This document shows positions 21,337 to 33,520 of a stretch of DNA of 64,000 bases, in pieces; the stretch's first letter is position 1, and each line of letters starts with the position of its first letter. The DNA comes from Delphinus delphis. Lineage: Eukaryota > Chordata > Mammalia > Artiodactyla > Delphinidae. Below the pieces are notes generated by a model. It did not search any database, had not been told where the DNA came from, and saw only the letters and a list, made by a program, of their open reading frames with translations. A program made the position numbers and the translations under genes. The DNA lies in contig NC_082703.1 of assembly GCF_949987515.2 (NCBI RefSeq), forward strand, positions 10,998,680 to 11,062,679, in the 5' to 3' direction.

Positions 21337-22925
21337 CATAGCTTTCATTTCGTTTAATGCTGCACATTTCCCCACTTTGCTCACACATAGTCTTTCTTCC
21401 CCAGGAATTCAATAAAGGGAAATTCGAAAGATTGTCCTCGAGGGATTTCATCTCAGCCTGATTCACAGTACGTACCACAAAATTAGAGCAATTTCAATCC
21501 TTGAGGATTGCCAGAAGAATGCAACTGTAGTCGGGGATTTTCCATTAAAGAGATTATCAAATGACTTTGATGAAACTAATGAGAACTGTGTCTGTGTTAA
21601 GTATAAAGACAGAACCAGAATGAAGGACCAGCATAATTCTTCTAGCGAGATCTAAAGAATAATTGGAATCAGTCATTTAGAATGGCATGCAATCAACTGG
21701 TGAGAGAGGAAAGGAATGGCCACTTCAACAGTACCTTCCAGAATTGGTAGAAGACACCAAAGACCTCTCTTCTGTCACATACAACTCAGAGCCAGGTGTC
21801 ATCTCTATCCTGTGATTAACAGACCCAGAGAGATTCATGCACATCCCAAGGTCACACAGGACCCATAACGGACATAAAATGACTGCTGAGTTCTCAGCAT
21901 GATGAACCCTTGAGTAGTAAGACGGGAAGACTTCACCTGCCATGTGTCATCTTGAACAGACTGATAATTTCTGAAGAAAGGGAAAGTACACAAGTATCCA
22001 GGTATCTCAATAAAATTGGCTCAAATTCTCTTCCTTAGAGCCCAAGGTCAGTACAGGGCTCACAACATTTTTCACATGCCTTCCTAATTTTCCAGAAATG
22101 TGGTTTATTTCTTTCAACTGAAAAAATAGAAGAATTTTAAGGTGAATCAAGGTACTACATTTAGGAGGTAGCCCAAAAGTGAACTGGAACTTCTCATCTG
22201 CATGGGGCTGTCACCTACAAATCAGGATGTTACTAGAGAAAATTGTGGCAACCTAAGAGGCAGATGAGAAAGGATACACTGGCATAATTAGAGCATGTAT
22301 TCTAGAAGGCCGTTCTTTCATGACATGGACATAATTTGACACTGGTCTATTCTAATCCATGTACTACGGAGCTGAATTTTGACCAAGCGTTGCTGAATCT
22401 CATAGGACAATTCTCAGTGATGATGAAATAATGGATGTGAACAATTTAGCTAATCTCACAGGTCTAACATAGGAAATCTGTCCTTAAATTTTTTTGGATC
22501 AAACTGTAGGTCCCTTTGGAATAGTAATAACTTTAATGAGAGCAGAGATACTTTAATAACTGTTGATTGACAAAATAATATATGTACCTATAGATTCAGA
22601 GACCATTTTCAGAAACTCCAAAGTCCAGAGGGTGGAACTACTGAGGCAGATCACGTTATATAATTATAGTTCAATCTTACAACTATTTTTGATCCCTTCT
22701 CCACGTGCATTTGATTGTCCTGCTAGGATCATACAACCATTTTAATAGCTTTAGAACCCAAGTTCTGGCCCCCATGTTATTTGCAATGTTTTGCTGCTCT
22801 GTCACTTAAAACAGTGCATTAACAGCAAAACACATGGAGTTAAAGATGCTATAAACCAGAACAGACTCACACTTACCTTTAATTTAGTGACTCATTTTAT
22901 AATAAGTAATAATAATGCAAAGAAT
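21337..22925. other. Unassigned unique sequence
   Basis: Nothing recognised over 1.6 kb. No open frame longer than 80 codons with any domain feature. Confidence 0.45.
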
Positions 22926-23130
22926 TTTATTTACTGAACACCCACTACTTACAACATACAAACCATACGTTTATAACATTCACTTGTTTTCTTCACAACA
23001 AATCCGAAAGCAAATATTATTATTAACTATTCCTTTTTTCCATATAAGGAAACGGAGCCTCAGAAAGTTGAGCAACTTTCTCAAGGTAACTCAGGGAGCA
23101 CATAGTAAGACAGACGTTTAATCGAGGTTT
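22926..23130 (-). mobile_element. MIR SINE
   Basis: Reverse-complement MIR: TTTACTGAACACCCACTACT, CTTCACAACAAATCCGAAAG, AAGGAAACGGAGCCTCAGAA and CTCAAGGTAACTCAGGGAGC. Confidence 0.8.
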
Positions 23131-23804
23131 TTCTAATTGCCAACAGGATGTATTATTATTCATTATGTCACTCTGTGACTGGTAAGATGCAAATAACATA
23201 AGTATAATCCCGTGAGAGCAGTCTATTTAACCATCAGAAATACTTATTTATATATAATTAATACACATATTAAATACAGATTACATTTTTCTAGATTAAA
23301 ATACACAGTCTAGGAACCGATGAGAAGCAAACAGCTTACAGGAGTGAATGCGTGTGCTTAGCCTAGTTTAAGTTATTACATGTGCCATACTACTTGCTTT
23401 TATGCTTAGAAAGTTTATCTTTGTTTTTCTGGAACCTTATGATTCCCAAAAGAAAACACAAGTAAACAAATACATCGTAAATCATCCTTGCTTTGGAAGT
23501 TCTGTAATGCCCATCAGTTGAAATCTTTAATGTTTTTAACTGGTTAGAAGAAAATGAAAAGTAACAAAATTACTTTTAAAAATCAGACTTTTCGTGTATT
23601 CTTCATCCAAATGAATGAAAATGTGCTGCATAAAGAGTAAGACTGAACTTTAGCCTTCCCGTGGTTGATACGGCTGAAAAAAACAACGCCCAACCCTATT
23701 TCTTCACTGTTTGGACAAAAACAAAGTCATTCATACTATTTAGGAATATCTGTATTTTAAAGTTCATATTTAATGTCTAAATTAACTTAAAATGCGTAGT
23801 TAAG
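23131..23804. other. Unassigned AT-rich sequence
   Basis: No feature recognised. Confidence 0.45.
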
Positions 23805-23816
23805 ATTAAAAAGTAG
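23805..23816 (+). repeat. Left target-site duplication of SINE
   Basis: ATTAAAAAGTAG, exactly repeated at 24040-24051. Confidence 0.9.
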
Positions 23817-24005
23817 GGCTTCCCTGGTGGCGCAGTGGTTGAGGGTCCGCCTGCCGATGCAGGGGACACGGGTTCATGTACCGGTCCGGGAAGATCCCAC
23901 ATGCACCGGAGTGGCTGGGCCCGTGAGCCATGGCCGCTGAGCCTGCGCGTCTGGAGCCTGTGCTCCGCAACGGGAGAGGCCACAACAGTGAGAGGCCTGC
24001 GTACC

Positions 24006-24039
<34 letters not shown>
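23817..24039 (+). mobile_element. CHR-type cetacean SINE with long poly(A)
   Basis: Same family as the 21122 copy: GGGCTTCCCTGGTGGCGCAG, CTGCCGATGCAGGGGACACG, CCATGGCCGCTGAGCCTGCG, ending CGTACCGC and an uninterrupted A run from 24008 to about 24039. The target duplication is a perfect 12-mer. The long clean tail and perfect TSD suggest a young insertion. Box B reads GGTTCATGTACC, slightly changed from GGTTCGTGCCCC. Confidence 0.95.
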
Positions 24040-24042
<3 letters not shown>

Positions 24043-24051
24043 AAAAAGTAG

Positions 24052-24481
24052 TTGATGAGTTTGAGAATATTTTTCAGTAGATCCATGATCAGTATCACTT
24101 CTTGTTTTGTGTGTCAATTTTTATATAGTGGTACCATATGTACTCCATGTGTTTCCACATTATGTACCACCTCATGGAACTTAGAAATGCCCCGTTTCTG
24201 TCCTCTGGGAATTTACTCAACTTCCAGAGTCCCTATTTCTAAAAAGGGTACCAGCATTCTTTTGATCCTCTGTCTGCCTCCACCCAAAGCTATTTTTCAT
24301 TCTGCCTCTTCATTTATACAAGTTTTACCCATCGTTCATTGTTTAATCTGTCTCTGTCACCTCCAGAACATCTCTTGTATCTTCCTGACTCATGTTCTGC
24401 CTGGCTTTTTTTTTTTTTCCTCTCATCTCTTAGAGCACACACAATCCACATTCCAATATGTACCACTGGATAGAGAATTAG
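24052..24481. other. Unassigned sequence
   Basis: A 174-codon open frame spans 24052-24576. It is Ser/Cys/Ile-rich with no recognisable domain, starts immediately after the SINE and runs into an MIR-like segment, so it is taken as chance. Confidence 0.4.
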
Positions 24482-24600
24482 AGCATTCTAGAGATATCAT
24501 GAATTTTATAAGATCATCCAATATAACACCCTCAGTTTTAGAAATGAGTAAACTGAGGTTCGGAGATGATAAATGACTTTTTGCCTACATAAGCAAGTTT
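24482..24600 (-). mobile_element. Possible MIR-like SINE relic
   Basis: AGATCATCCAATATAACACC followed by TTTTAGAAATGAGTAAACTG and AGGTTCGGAGATGATAAATG resembles reverse MIR-class SINEs. Strongly diverged. Confidence 0.45.
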
Positions 24601-24691
24601 CTGAACAGACTTTATAAGCCAGTGTTCTTTCTCCCATGCCAGTGGCTATAAACACTTATCACACCACGATATTTACTTACGTGGAGACAGT

Positions 24692-24780
24692 CTAGAAAAG
24701 CGTTAAGAGCATGGACTCTGGAGTCAAGCTATTGGAGTTCAAATCCTAACTCCACACCCTGATACTTCTGATACGTTGGT
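24692..24780 (+). mobile_element. MIR SINE fragment
   Basis: Sense MIR start: GCGTTAAGAGCATGGACTCT, GGAGTCAAGCTATTGGAGTT and CAAATCCTAACTCCACACCC. It is cut off by a SINE insertion at 24795. Confidence 0.85.
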
Positions 24781-24794
24781 CAATGAATCGATAT
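24781..24794 (+). repeat. Left target-site duplication of SINE
   Basis: CAATGAATCGATAT, exactly repeated at 25163-25176. Confidence 0.9.
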
Positions 24795-25163
24795 ATTTTT
24801 TAAATTAATTTATTTATTTTTGGCTGTGTTGGGTCTTCGTTGCTGCACGCGGGCTTTCTCTAGTTGCAGTGAGTGACGGCTACTCTTCGTTGCGGTGCGC
24901 AGGTTTCTCATTGCGGTGGCTTCTCTTGCTGCGGAGCATGGGCTCTAGGCAAGTGGGCCTCCGTAGTTGTGGCATGCAGGCTCAGTAGCTGTGGCATGTG
25001 GGCTCAGTAGTTGTGGCTTGTGGGCTCTAGAGCGCAGGCTCAGTAGTTTTGGCGCACAGGCTTAGTTGCTCTGCGGCATGTGGGATCTTCCCGGACCAGG
25101 GCTCGAACCCGTGTCCCCTGCATTGGCAGGCCAATTCTTAACCACTGAGCCACCAGGGAAGCC
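24795..25163 (-). mobile_element. Long CHR-type SINE (about 370 bp)
   Basis: Reverse orientation. On the plus strand it begins with the tail region (TTATTTATTTTTGGCTGTGT), then TGGGTCTTCGTTGCTGCACG, a run of related GGCTCAGTAG(C/T)TGTGGC units (about 24965-25050), and the tRNA-derived head ending ACCACTGAGCCACCAGGGAA. This is a longer subfamily than the copies at 21122 and 23817. A perfect 14-base target duplication flanks it, sharing one C with the element end. It inserted just downstream of the MIR fragment. Confidence 0.92.
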
Positions 25164-25214
25164 AATGAATCGATATTTATAGCCATCTCTAGACAGAGCT
25201 TATGTTTCATTTGG

Positions 25215-25470
25215 CAATCATATATTTGACAAACTTTTATTGACCAACTGCTATGCGCCAGGCTCTGCCAGGTGCTAGGAATGCTAGGAGAGAGTCGTGA
25301 TTCCAACCCTCAGGGAATCAGGCAGCCAAAAGAAATTACATGAAAGGTAGCATAAAAGAGATGTGTCAGAAGAACAACGGCAGTGGAGGGGCAAGGAAAG
25401 CAGCCAGTGCACCAGGGCAAGTCAGGGAGGCTCCACAGAGGAAGCAGCCCTAGAATGGATCCCTCCACAA
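25215..25470 (-). mobile_element. L2 LINE 3' fragment
   Basis: Plus strand shows the reverse L2 end: ACTTTTATTGACCAACTGCT, CCAGGCTCTGCCAGGTGCTA, CAACCCTCAGGGAATCAGGC and AAGTCAGGGAGGCTCCACAG. Confidence 0.75.
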
Positions 25471-27789
25471 TGAGTAGCACCCCAGGATTGACAAAGAATA
25501 GCCCCTAAGGAAATGTTTGCTAAATGGATGAATGGCATGTGTCTCCCCTGGGCCAGAAGAGGAGGAAATAGATACTTGAGAGAAACACCTGAAAAAAAAA
25601 GGCATTTCTCTCTCTATGATAGACTCTTGAGCTCTATATAAAGAGCCCTCACTTATCCAGGCAATAACCATTTACTGAACCTTCCACGAGGCTGTCAGAT
25701 TGTATGAAGCAGCAGAGCCTCCAAACAGCTCTCTGCACATAAGGCTAGAAGTTTGTATAAAACTAGACAAAACTAGTTCCTTCCAAATTTCAGGTCTGCA
25801 GATGTATTTCTTAATACACTCTTCAAAACCTCAAAGATCCTATCCACTCAGTAGCAAGACAAACCCAGGGGACACCTCTTCTGCTGCATCGGAAAAATAC
25901 CCCTGAAGCACCTTTCTTCAGACAATTAAGCAGGCTCTGCTCTGAGGGAAGGTCTGGTGTGATGTGCACACCTCCTGCCAAGCAAATTCTATCGGGGATG
26001 CATGAGTGGACTGGAATATCTCAGAAAGGACCTTTCCCTTTTGAAAGGTCACTGAGCCAAACACAATAAAGCTGTCTACTATAGCATGCTCTTCTTCCAA
26101 CTGGCATGCTTCGAAAGTGCACGAGCTGAGGAGATTCTTCGCGCCCCACACCTGGCTGAGAGGCTTTCTGAATTTCAACATCCTCTTGGGTACTCGTATG
26201 TCTGTCATGTAATCTCACTCTCGGAAACTCTGTTCTCTCTTCTGGACCCTCCTCCTGCTTCTGTTTGGCTAGATTTTATTTTTACACTTTCTCCCTGTGA
26301 CTTCCATTTTAATATGACACAGCATATTTCACACCAGTGACAGGGGCATTTTCTACACTGTCTTCTATAGAGCAAGACTCTTTCAAAAGTTCCCCAGGCC
26401 AACAGCTTCTTACTACGCCTCTTCCCTTTTCCTGCCTAGCTGTGTGCATTCACCAAAATCAAATGCACTGAAATGTGATTTTCCTAGTTGTGAGAGGAGA
26501 AAAAAAATAAGAAAGTGAATAGCAGATGACTGGGAGCCTCAGAGTTCTTTAATTCACGGTCACCTACAGTGCTTGCTTTAAAACACTGCCACTGAAAGGG
26601 TATATGGTATGCAACACGGTACGTGACAAACCAGTGTGAGGGCTAAGTTCTATTTTTACGGGTCATAGGAAAAAGGGATTAAGTCTGCCCTCATCTGTAG
26701 CTGTTGCATCTTGGGGGAAACATGTGCATATTACGTAAGTAAAGAAAGTTCAGAAACAAATGTGATCGCAAAATGATATATTGAAAAATAGATATCTACG
26801 GCAAGAGAAATCCCAGAGATCATACTCAGAAGTAATATGATATCAGAGGTAAGTATGTTAATAATTGGCCATAGGTCTGGTGCTTTAAAGAAAGTATTTT
26901 CCATCCTAAAATAACCCCAAACAAAGCAAGACCAAAAACAAACACACCACAGTCCAAAGACTCAAAATCCATCCATTCATTTATAGATTCAGTGATGATT
27001 TAGTTATGTAATTACTGTAACTCAGGAAGACAGTACATTTGCCTCTACTCCTTTCATAGATTCTACTAAATATTTATATATTAAATTTATTAATCGATTT
27101 ATATAAATATTATATGTGGACATATTATTTATACAACATAATAGGACAAAAAGGAGTAAATGCGTAACAGCAGAGAAGAGTGAGCACTGTCATTATGGTG
27201 ATGCAGGCAGAGGACGACAAGGGACTGTGATTAAGAACAGGCAGAGGAAGCCACAGTCCAAAATACACTGTAAGGCAACCAAAAGTTGGCAGGGCATGTC
27301 TGCACAGGAATCTCAGGGGGTGCAAGAAACGAAAGGTGTAACTGAAAACAGAACCCAGCGTAAGTACTGTATATGAAACAGCTATGTATACTGTTCTCTT
27401 CCTCACTACATTTCCTCCATTCTGGATCCCAGGAAACAAACAGCTGGATTAATCCCAAGCAAATAATAAAATACTACTAATACGACTACAACTATTACTA
27501 CTAATAATAAAATAATAACCCAAAATCCAAAACAAGATAAAAGAAAAATTATAGTCAGCGCTTCTCTAAAATAACTGAACAAACCCCGAGGAGAAAGACA
27601 GGTTTTCGTTAAAGGTTGGCATCTGAGAATAACAACTTTCTCATTCTCTTATGTTGGAGACCCACCGATACCAAATCATACCTCTTTACTCAAATGTGGT
27701 ACCTGATCACCCTCCCCTCTGTCTTTTAATCCCAGAATTTCCACTCAGGATAGAAAATTTTAAGGATAAATAGTTCTATAAGAGCAAAA
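25471..27789. other. Unassigned unique sequence
   Basis: No repeat family recognised in 2.3 kb except a short triplet-rich tract near 27466-27515 (TAATAA and ACTACT units). Open frames of 60-104 codons on both strands have no domain features. Confidence 0.45.
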
Positions 27790-28838
27790 GAAAGCCACAA
27801 CAGTCAGCTACTTTTTCCTTTACTAATCAGGCAATCAAGCACACCACGATATTAGGCAACCCAACGGCATTATGGATAAATACTAAGATAGGCAGGCTGG
27901 AAAACACAGATAATGTACGAAACAGGAAAAAAAAAACAAAACACCACCTCTGATAAACTTAGACAAACTGGAGAAGCCATTACAACCAAAAAGTAAAAAC
28001 AGAACTTTTTCAAAGAGAATAATGAAAATAGAGAACAAGAAAGCATACTTAGAAATTAAAACACGGTCATTGAAATAAACGAGTACAGTAGAAAGCCTAA
28101 ATAAAGATACAGCGAAGGGGCGCTCACAGATATAGACTAATGAATAAAGGCAGAAATTATGAGATGATACATCTGGAAGGTCTAATATCCAAGTACTAGG
28201 AGCCACAGAACGAAAAGAATGAAAATGGAGGAGGGCAATTATTAAAGAAATGATAGAAACAAAAATCACTTAGCTGAAGGAAGCCATGCATCTACAGAGA
28301 AACCTCACTGAGTGAATATCCTAAGTGAAAAAAAGAGCCTCAGGTATGTCACTAAAAACATATAAACACCTAAAATACTGAGATGATCCTAAAAGCTTTC
28401 AGAGAAAAATAGCAGGCATTAGACTCTGCCTGGTACCCGAGTTCTCATCAACATCAACAATGTTCAAAAGAAAACCTCTTTCCAACCTAAAATTCTATAC
28501 TCAGCCAAAGTATCATGTAAATATGAGTGTGTCCAAGAACCAGGATATTTACCTCCCCTAGTCTTTTCCTTAGGAGTTACTTTATGATGATGCATTATAA
28601 TAAAATGAGAGGATAAGCCAAGGAATAGGTAGATACTGAAATAGCAGATTTAACCAAGAGGAACAATATGAAACCCAGGATGTGCATCAGGTCTAGGAGC
28701 TGGGAGTCCAGGATGCAGCAGGAAAGAGGGGGACTCTGGGAAGGAGATTCATGGGTGCGAGGGAGGGCAGAGAAAATAGACTAGATGATATGATGGACAG
28801 TAAAAAATATATGAGGGTCTGATAAAGGAAAATAGAAT
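27790..28838 (+). mobile_element. Old L1/HAL1-like ORF1 relic
   Basis: The plus strand carries decayed ORF1-type sequence. Near 28270-28300 it resembles an ELKE..HIE segment, and at 28388-28520 the C-terminal-domain order is readable: ATCCTAAAAGCTTTCAGAGA, TACCCGAGTTCTCATCAACA, TTTCCAACCTAAAATTCTAT and CTCAGCCAAAGTATCATGT. ORF2 does not follow, which suits HAL1 (an ORF1-only L1 relative) or a rearranged old L1. No open frame survives in sense. The left edge is uncertain. Confidence 0.6.
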
Positions 28839-28854
28839 AATAAATGAGGCTTAA
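28839..28854 (+). repeat. Left target-site duplication of SINE
   Basis: AATAAATGAGGCTTAA, matched at 29180-29195 by AATAAATTCGGCTTAA (14 of 16). Confidence 0.8.
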
Positions 28855-29179
28855 GGGCTTCCCTGATGGTGCAGTGTTAAGAATCCACCTGGTCTGGGAA
28901 GATCCCACGTGCCGCGGAGCAACTAAGCCCGTGCGCCACAACTACTGAGCCTGAGCTCTAGAGCCTGCAAGCCACAACTACTGAGACTGCGTGCTGCAAC
29001 TACTGAAGCCCACGCTCCTACAGCCCACGGTGGGCAACAAGAGAAGCCACCGCAATGAGAAGCCCGCGCACCGCAACGAAGAGGAGCCCCCGCTCTCTGC
29101 AACCAGAGAAAGCCCACGCGCAGCAACGAAGACCCAACGCAGCCATAAATAAATAAATAAATAAATTTATTTTTTAAAA
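28855..29179 (+). mobile_element. Long CHR-type SINE lacking its box B segment
   Basis: Head GGGCTTCCCTGATGGTGCAG, then a jump straight from AGAATCCACCTG to GTCTGGGAAGATCCCACGTG. The stretch that normally holds box B (GGTTCGA-type) is absent. The tRNA-unrelated body follows with CACAACTACTGAG repeats and GCAACGAAGACCCAACGCAG, then a (TAAA)n tail. Same long subfamily as 24795. Without box B this copy should not be transcribed efficiently by Pol III. Confidence 0.92.
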
Positions 29180-29195
29180 AATAAATTCGGCTTAA

Positions 29196-32100
29196 TTTTA
29201 AGGAAGTGACAGTGTCAGAACAAAATCAGTGACTTTAACTTCAATGTTAGGAATCTTTTCTTTTCAGTGAACTAGGGGTCATGACATTGGACTCAAAAAA
29301 ATGTAATCCTATCACATTTGTTGACCTAACACTAAATGACATTTATGTGGTCATAATAATGTTAACACTGTTTACTGTTCTACATTTAAAGTTAACCTTT
29401 GGGCAAAGACTTGGTTAAAAAAATACATTTTTAATGTAAAGTGAAAATATCAACAAGAAAAAGAGTGATTGACAGAATTAGGACCTGAAATGAGAGAGAA
29501 AAAGTTGGGGAAAATGTGTCGGACTAAGGCTCCCATTGTATATTGTAGGGAATAAAGAGAGTGTTGCAAATGATCTGAATAAGAAAACAGCTTTAAGATT
29601 CTAATTAAAGCTGACAATTATCTTACAGTTGCATTCATATAAGGAGAAAAAATATTAATAAAGGAAAGGTGAAGTACACGTGAGCAAAAATCCATCTTTC
29701 AAATTACAGAGTGAACTGTCTAAATCTGGTCAGTCAAAAAATTCCTGAGCTCTCTACCAAACTGCCTAAAATAACAATCAGTAAAAATTTCAAAATAAAT
29801 TTTAAAAATGTCTCTAGGGAGTAAGAATGGAATGCGGAGGGTGGAGCAGGACACTCTTGTTTCTCATCAGCAGAACTTGGGTACTACTTAGCATGTGAAC
29901 TAGCATGTAATACTTTGATAATAAGTAAATAAGTACTTGTGTCGATAATACCTTTCATAGTAATTATTGAGTGTGCTGAATGTTTTTTTATGTGCAACAC
30001 ATTAATTTTACCAGATACTAGTATAAAGTGGGATCCTTATTTATTTTATAGGCTGTGTATAACTATATGGGGATATATAGAAATTTATATTTATCATATA
30101 TATCCTTTATATGTAGGCGTTTCTCTTGAGTTACAGTTTTCAGTATCTGAAGTTCTTCTTCTTTTTCTATCAAATTTCACCATTAGCAATTAAATAACCT
30201 GGATTAAATATAGTCCTTACCTATGTTCTTTATTTTTTAATGCAAAATCTATAAAAGATATAAATACTAAGGAACCTAAGGATTAGGTGGAATTCACAAA
30301 AAGGAGGATAAACAGCCCAAAAAGGCAAGGCGAGGAACTGTAAAAATATTTTGCTTAGTTCACTAATTCAATAAGGTCCTTTATCTTCATAGACTTTTAG
30401 TTTTAGAATGAAGTACTTAGCTTATAATCACACAGAAAAAGTGAAAAGTTCAAAAAGACTGAACTGATACTTAACCCAATAACCTAGAGGACAGGGAATG
30501 TTTATCAAACCAGTCTCCTGAAGTTGGAAGTTTAACAAACACAGAGAGGTCGGGTGGGGAGTGGTAAGAGTCTCTAACCATAAAACGTCTCACTCAGTCC
30601 TCCTGATGTATCTTGTTTTGACAGATTCACACCCAGTGGCCCATATTAATGAGGTGGCGATTAAATCACAAGCCTAGTCAGAAGCTGAAGGATGACTTTA
30701 GGACAAATGTTTACCGTTCCAGGCCATGTGCAAACCTTTGAACCTTTGTGAAGTTCAAACATGCAGGACTCGGTGTAAAGCATCAGGCCATTTCCCACTG
30801 TAGGGCTCAAAATAAAATAAATGGGAAAAGAAAATCAATAAGATCAAGTACAATGTCATTATGTAGATACAGTTTCAGAACTCCAGATTATCTTAATCAT
30901 TGCATATCAACACACTCTTTCTTTAAAGAGATCTACTCTCCCAAGCACTAAGTACATGTCATATTGGATTAGGAAAACACATCGATCAGATTTGGTCATG
31001 GGGCAAAGATAACATGCGATTATTCTGATTTTTGCCATCTTTATTTTGAAGAAGCTGACATCTTTGGAGCTGGGTACACGGAAACTATATTGGCTGACGC
31101 TTGGTATATCTCCAGTTGTTTTAGGAGATAGCAGAAGACTCTGCAACCATCCCATGAATGACCTGTAACACCTCCTGGAAGTAGTCTATTCATTTCTGCT
31201 AAAAGTAGCCTCCTCTTCCCAAGTCATCTCAGAATCTGTTTATTATCACCAAAAAAGGAGAGTCTACTTTTTACTCCTTTGGGATTCCTTTTTTAATTTT
31301 TTCAAAACAAGCTTTATTCTCATTTTAACCTGCATTAAATATCATGGGCAAAGAATATTATTATTTCCTCTGGGTCTCACAATCCTACTTCTTTTGCCAT
31401 TTTGGGAAATGAAGCGAAGAAACAGAAGTGTTTTCAATGCCGGGGGGGCTGCAATGAGTTGATTTCTAGGATTTGAAAATAAAGGATACGATTAAACAAA
31501 TGTAGAGTTAGACCAATAAACTATACATGTTTGATTTGAGCATTTGGCAATACCCCCAAATGCCTATAAAGATTAATGGAAGTGAGCTTAGGGCTGCAGG
31601 GCTGCAATGTGATTGAGATTGGATGAATTGATACTCTGGTAGACCAAAGTCCAAACAGTTGTATCATGCCCCACCCCCTTTTTTTTGGAGAGAGGAAGTT
31701 GGTCGACAAAAGCATAGGAAAAAAAAAGGAAGAAAACAAACATTGGGTGTTCACTTTGGTTTAGGGAGTAACACAGTAGTTTTCTTGGCAAGGTCAGCCT
31801 GGTAGAGGGGTGCGTGTTAAAACCATCTCAGCTGGAAAATCAACTCATTCCCATTGTCTTGAATCCATACTGTCTAGCAATTTTCAGGAAGCTTGGCACC
31901 CTACGTCCCTAATGTATAGGGAGAGAATGAATTTGTCAGGCCAACTCAAGTGATGTTCTCATCAGACGGATGCATTTCTCTTTATAAATTGATAAGCCAA
32001 CATTCTGATGATAATTTAGATTCCCATACTGCTCAGCTATGGGGAGAGGATTCTGTGAACCATTGTTGACTGAAGCGCCATAGCCTATGGAACAGTTACA

Positions 32101-33399
32101 CTGATCGTTGTAAATCAACACCTTGGCGTTCTGGTTTACATTTAATACAGTACATAAGCTGTGTTAACATGAATCTGATTCTGAATGGAGCCAGCCTTAC
32201 CTAGTCTGCTAACAAAGATCACAACTCTCAGCCTATAGTCCTGGGGGAATGTGACCCTGCATCATGTCACCAAGGAAAATACCACCATGCAGGGACTATC
32301 TGGGTAGTCAGCGCCCAAGCAAGTTTTCCATTCTCTGATTATACCCATGAGTTAAAAGATCTAAGGAAGAAGTATTATTTTAAAACAGCCAATTACACAG
32401 CTATCCAAAGTAAGAAAATGTGTGAAATTATGTAGTATGCCTTCCCAGGGACTTTGTGACAAAGGGAAAGGGAGGGAAGAGAAAAATACGGACTCAGATT
32501 ATATAATTTTCCAAAAGTGGTTACAGTAACTTTAGGTCCTTCCATATTTATCTTCTGAGAAATGCTCTGCCTTACTGGAATCGCTAAAACAGCAGCTAGA
32601 TTTTCAATGGAATTGCATATGAAGAAGTAGAGTGGGGAGGGAGCTTAGTCAAGACCCTTAAGCACAGATCTTTTATAATGATAGATCTATTATACTGATG
32701 CCCCGGGGGAAATTACTAAATTTTGAATGGAGCTGACCAGTGACAAACAGGAAATTCTTGCACTTAGCATAGTAACTACACATTGAAATATATTGTATGT
32801 AGAAAAAGATTTTTCTCCTCAAATGTTACACACAAAACTATTCACCTCAAAACTATCATGGATTGTGTCTTTATTCCTAAACTTCTGAGGAAGAATAACA
32901 ACATTCCAGCAAGCTGGAACAAAACATGGACGCTGAGGCTGCTTTTAGCAATACATCTGCTTTGCAAGAGAAATGGGTGCTTTTGAATCAGTAAACATCT
33001 GAAGGTCTACCTGAGACAGAGATTATACCAAAGACACAAAGAAAGACAGGGTAGGTGATGCCAATTCCTTGATATATCAGAGCGTTTCTGATGACTTTCT
33101 GCCTGAGTTACCCGGTGAATTGCTACCGTGTAGCACTTGACCTAGAAGACAGCAACAGTCCTAACACCATAGCCAGCAGATAACTCAGAGGATAGAATGG
33201 AACTTTCAGAACGTGGTCAACTTTTCTCTGGTTTTGCTCACAACTTCCAAGTATGATTATCTAAATGCTTTTAAAAATAATATATTATTAATTGATGTAT
33301 TTGTGTAGCCAGGGACTTAAAGCTTCTGTTAGTGGTTGCAGGCCACGCCCATCTCCCCCTTGATTGGTTCTTACTGCATTTACTGTCACAGGCAATTGA
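29196..33399. other. Unassigned, largely unique sequence
   Basis: 4.2 kb with no confidently recognised feature. The first few hundred bases may continue the ORF1-like relic interrupted by the SINE. A faint MIR-like stretch occurs near 30360-30480. Open frames are short (up to 84 codons) with no domains. Confidence 0.45.
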
Positions 33400-33520
33400 C
33401 CCTTTATTCAGTAATCATTCATTCATTCAATGTGCTAGCTGAAAATTTTGTCAACACCCTTGGGGATCCAAGGATAAAGACACTGACCACTGTCCTCAAA
33501 GAACTCAGTCATATTCTATG
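33400..33520 (-). mobile_element. L2 LINE 3' end fragment
   Basis: Plus strand: TTCATTCATTCAATGTGCTA, CTTGGGGATCCAAGGATAAA and GTCCTCAAAGAACTCAGTCA, the reverse of the L2 3' terminus. Confidence 0.6.

Noticed and set aside
24052..24576. 174-codon frame as a gene
   Set aside because: It begins at the SINE boundary, ends inside an MIR-like relic and shows no domain or conserved motif.
27883..28269. 128-codon hydrophobic minus-strand frame as a membrane protein
   Set aside because: It is antisense to an A-rich ORF1-like relic; A-rich sense strands produce Phe/Leu/Ile-rich antisense frames. The same holds for 59363-59650 and 61355-61747 opposite L1-B.
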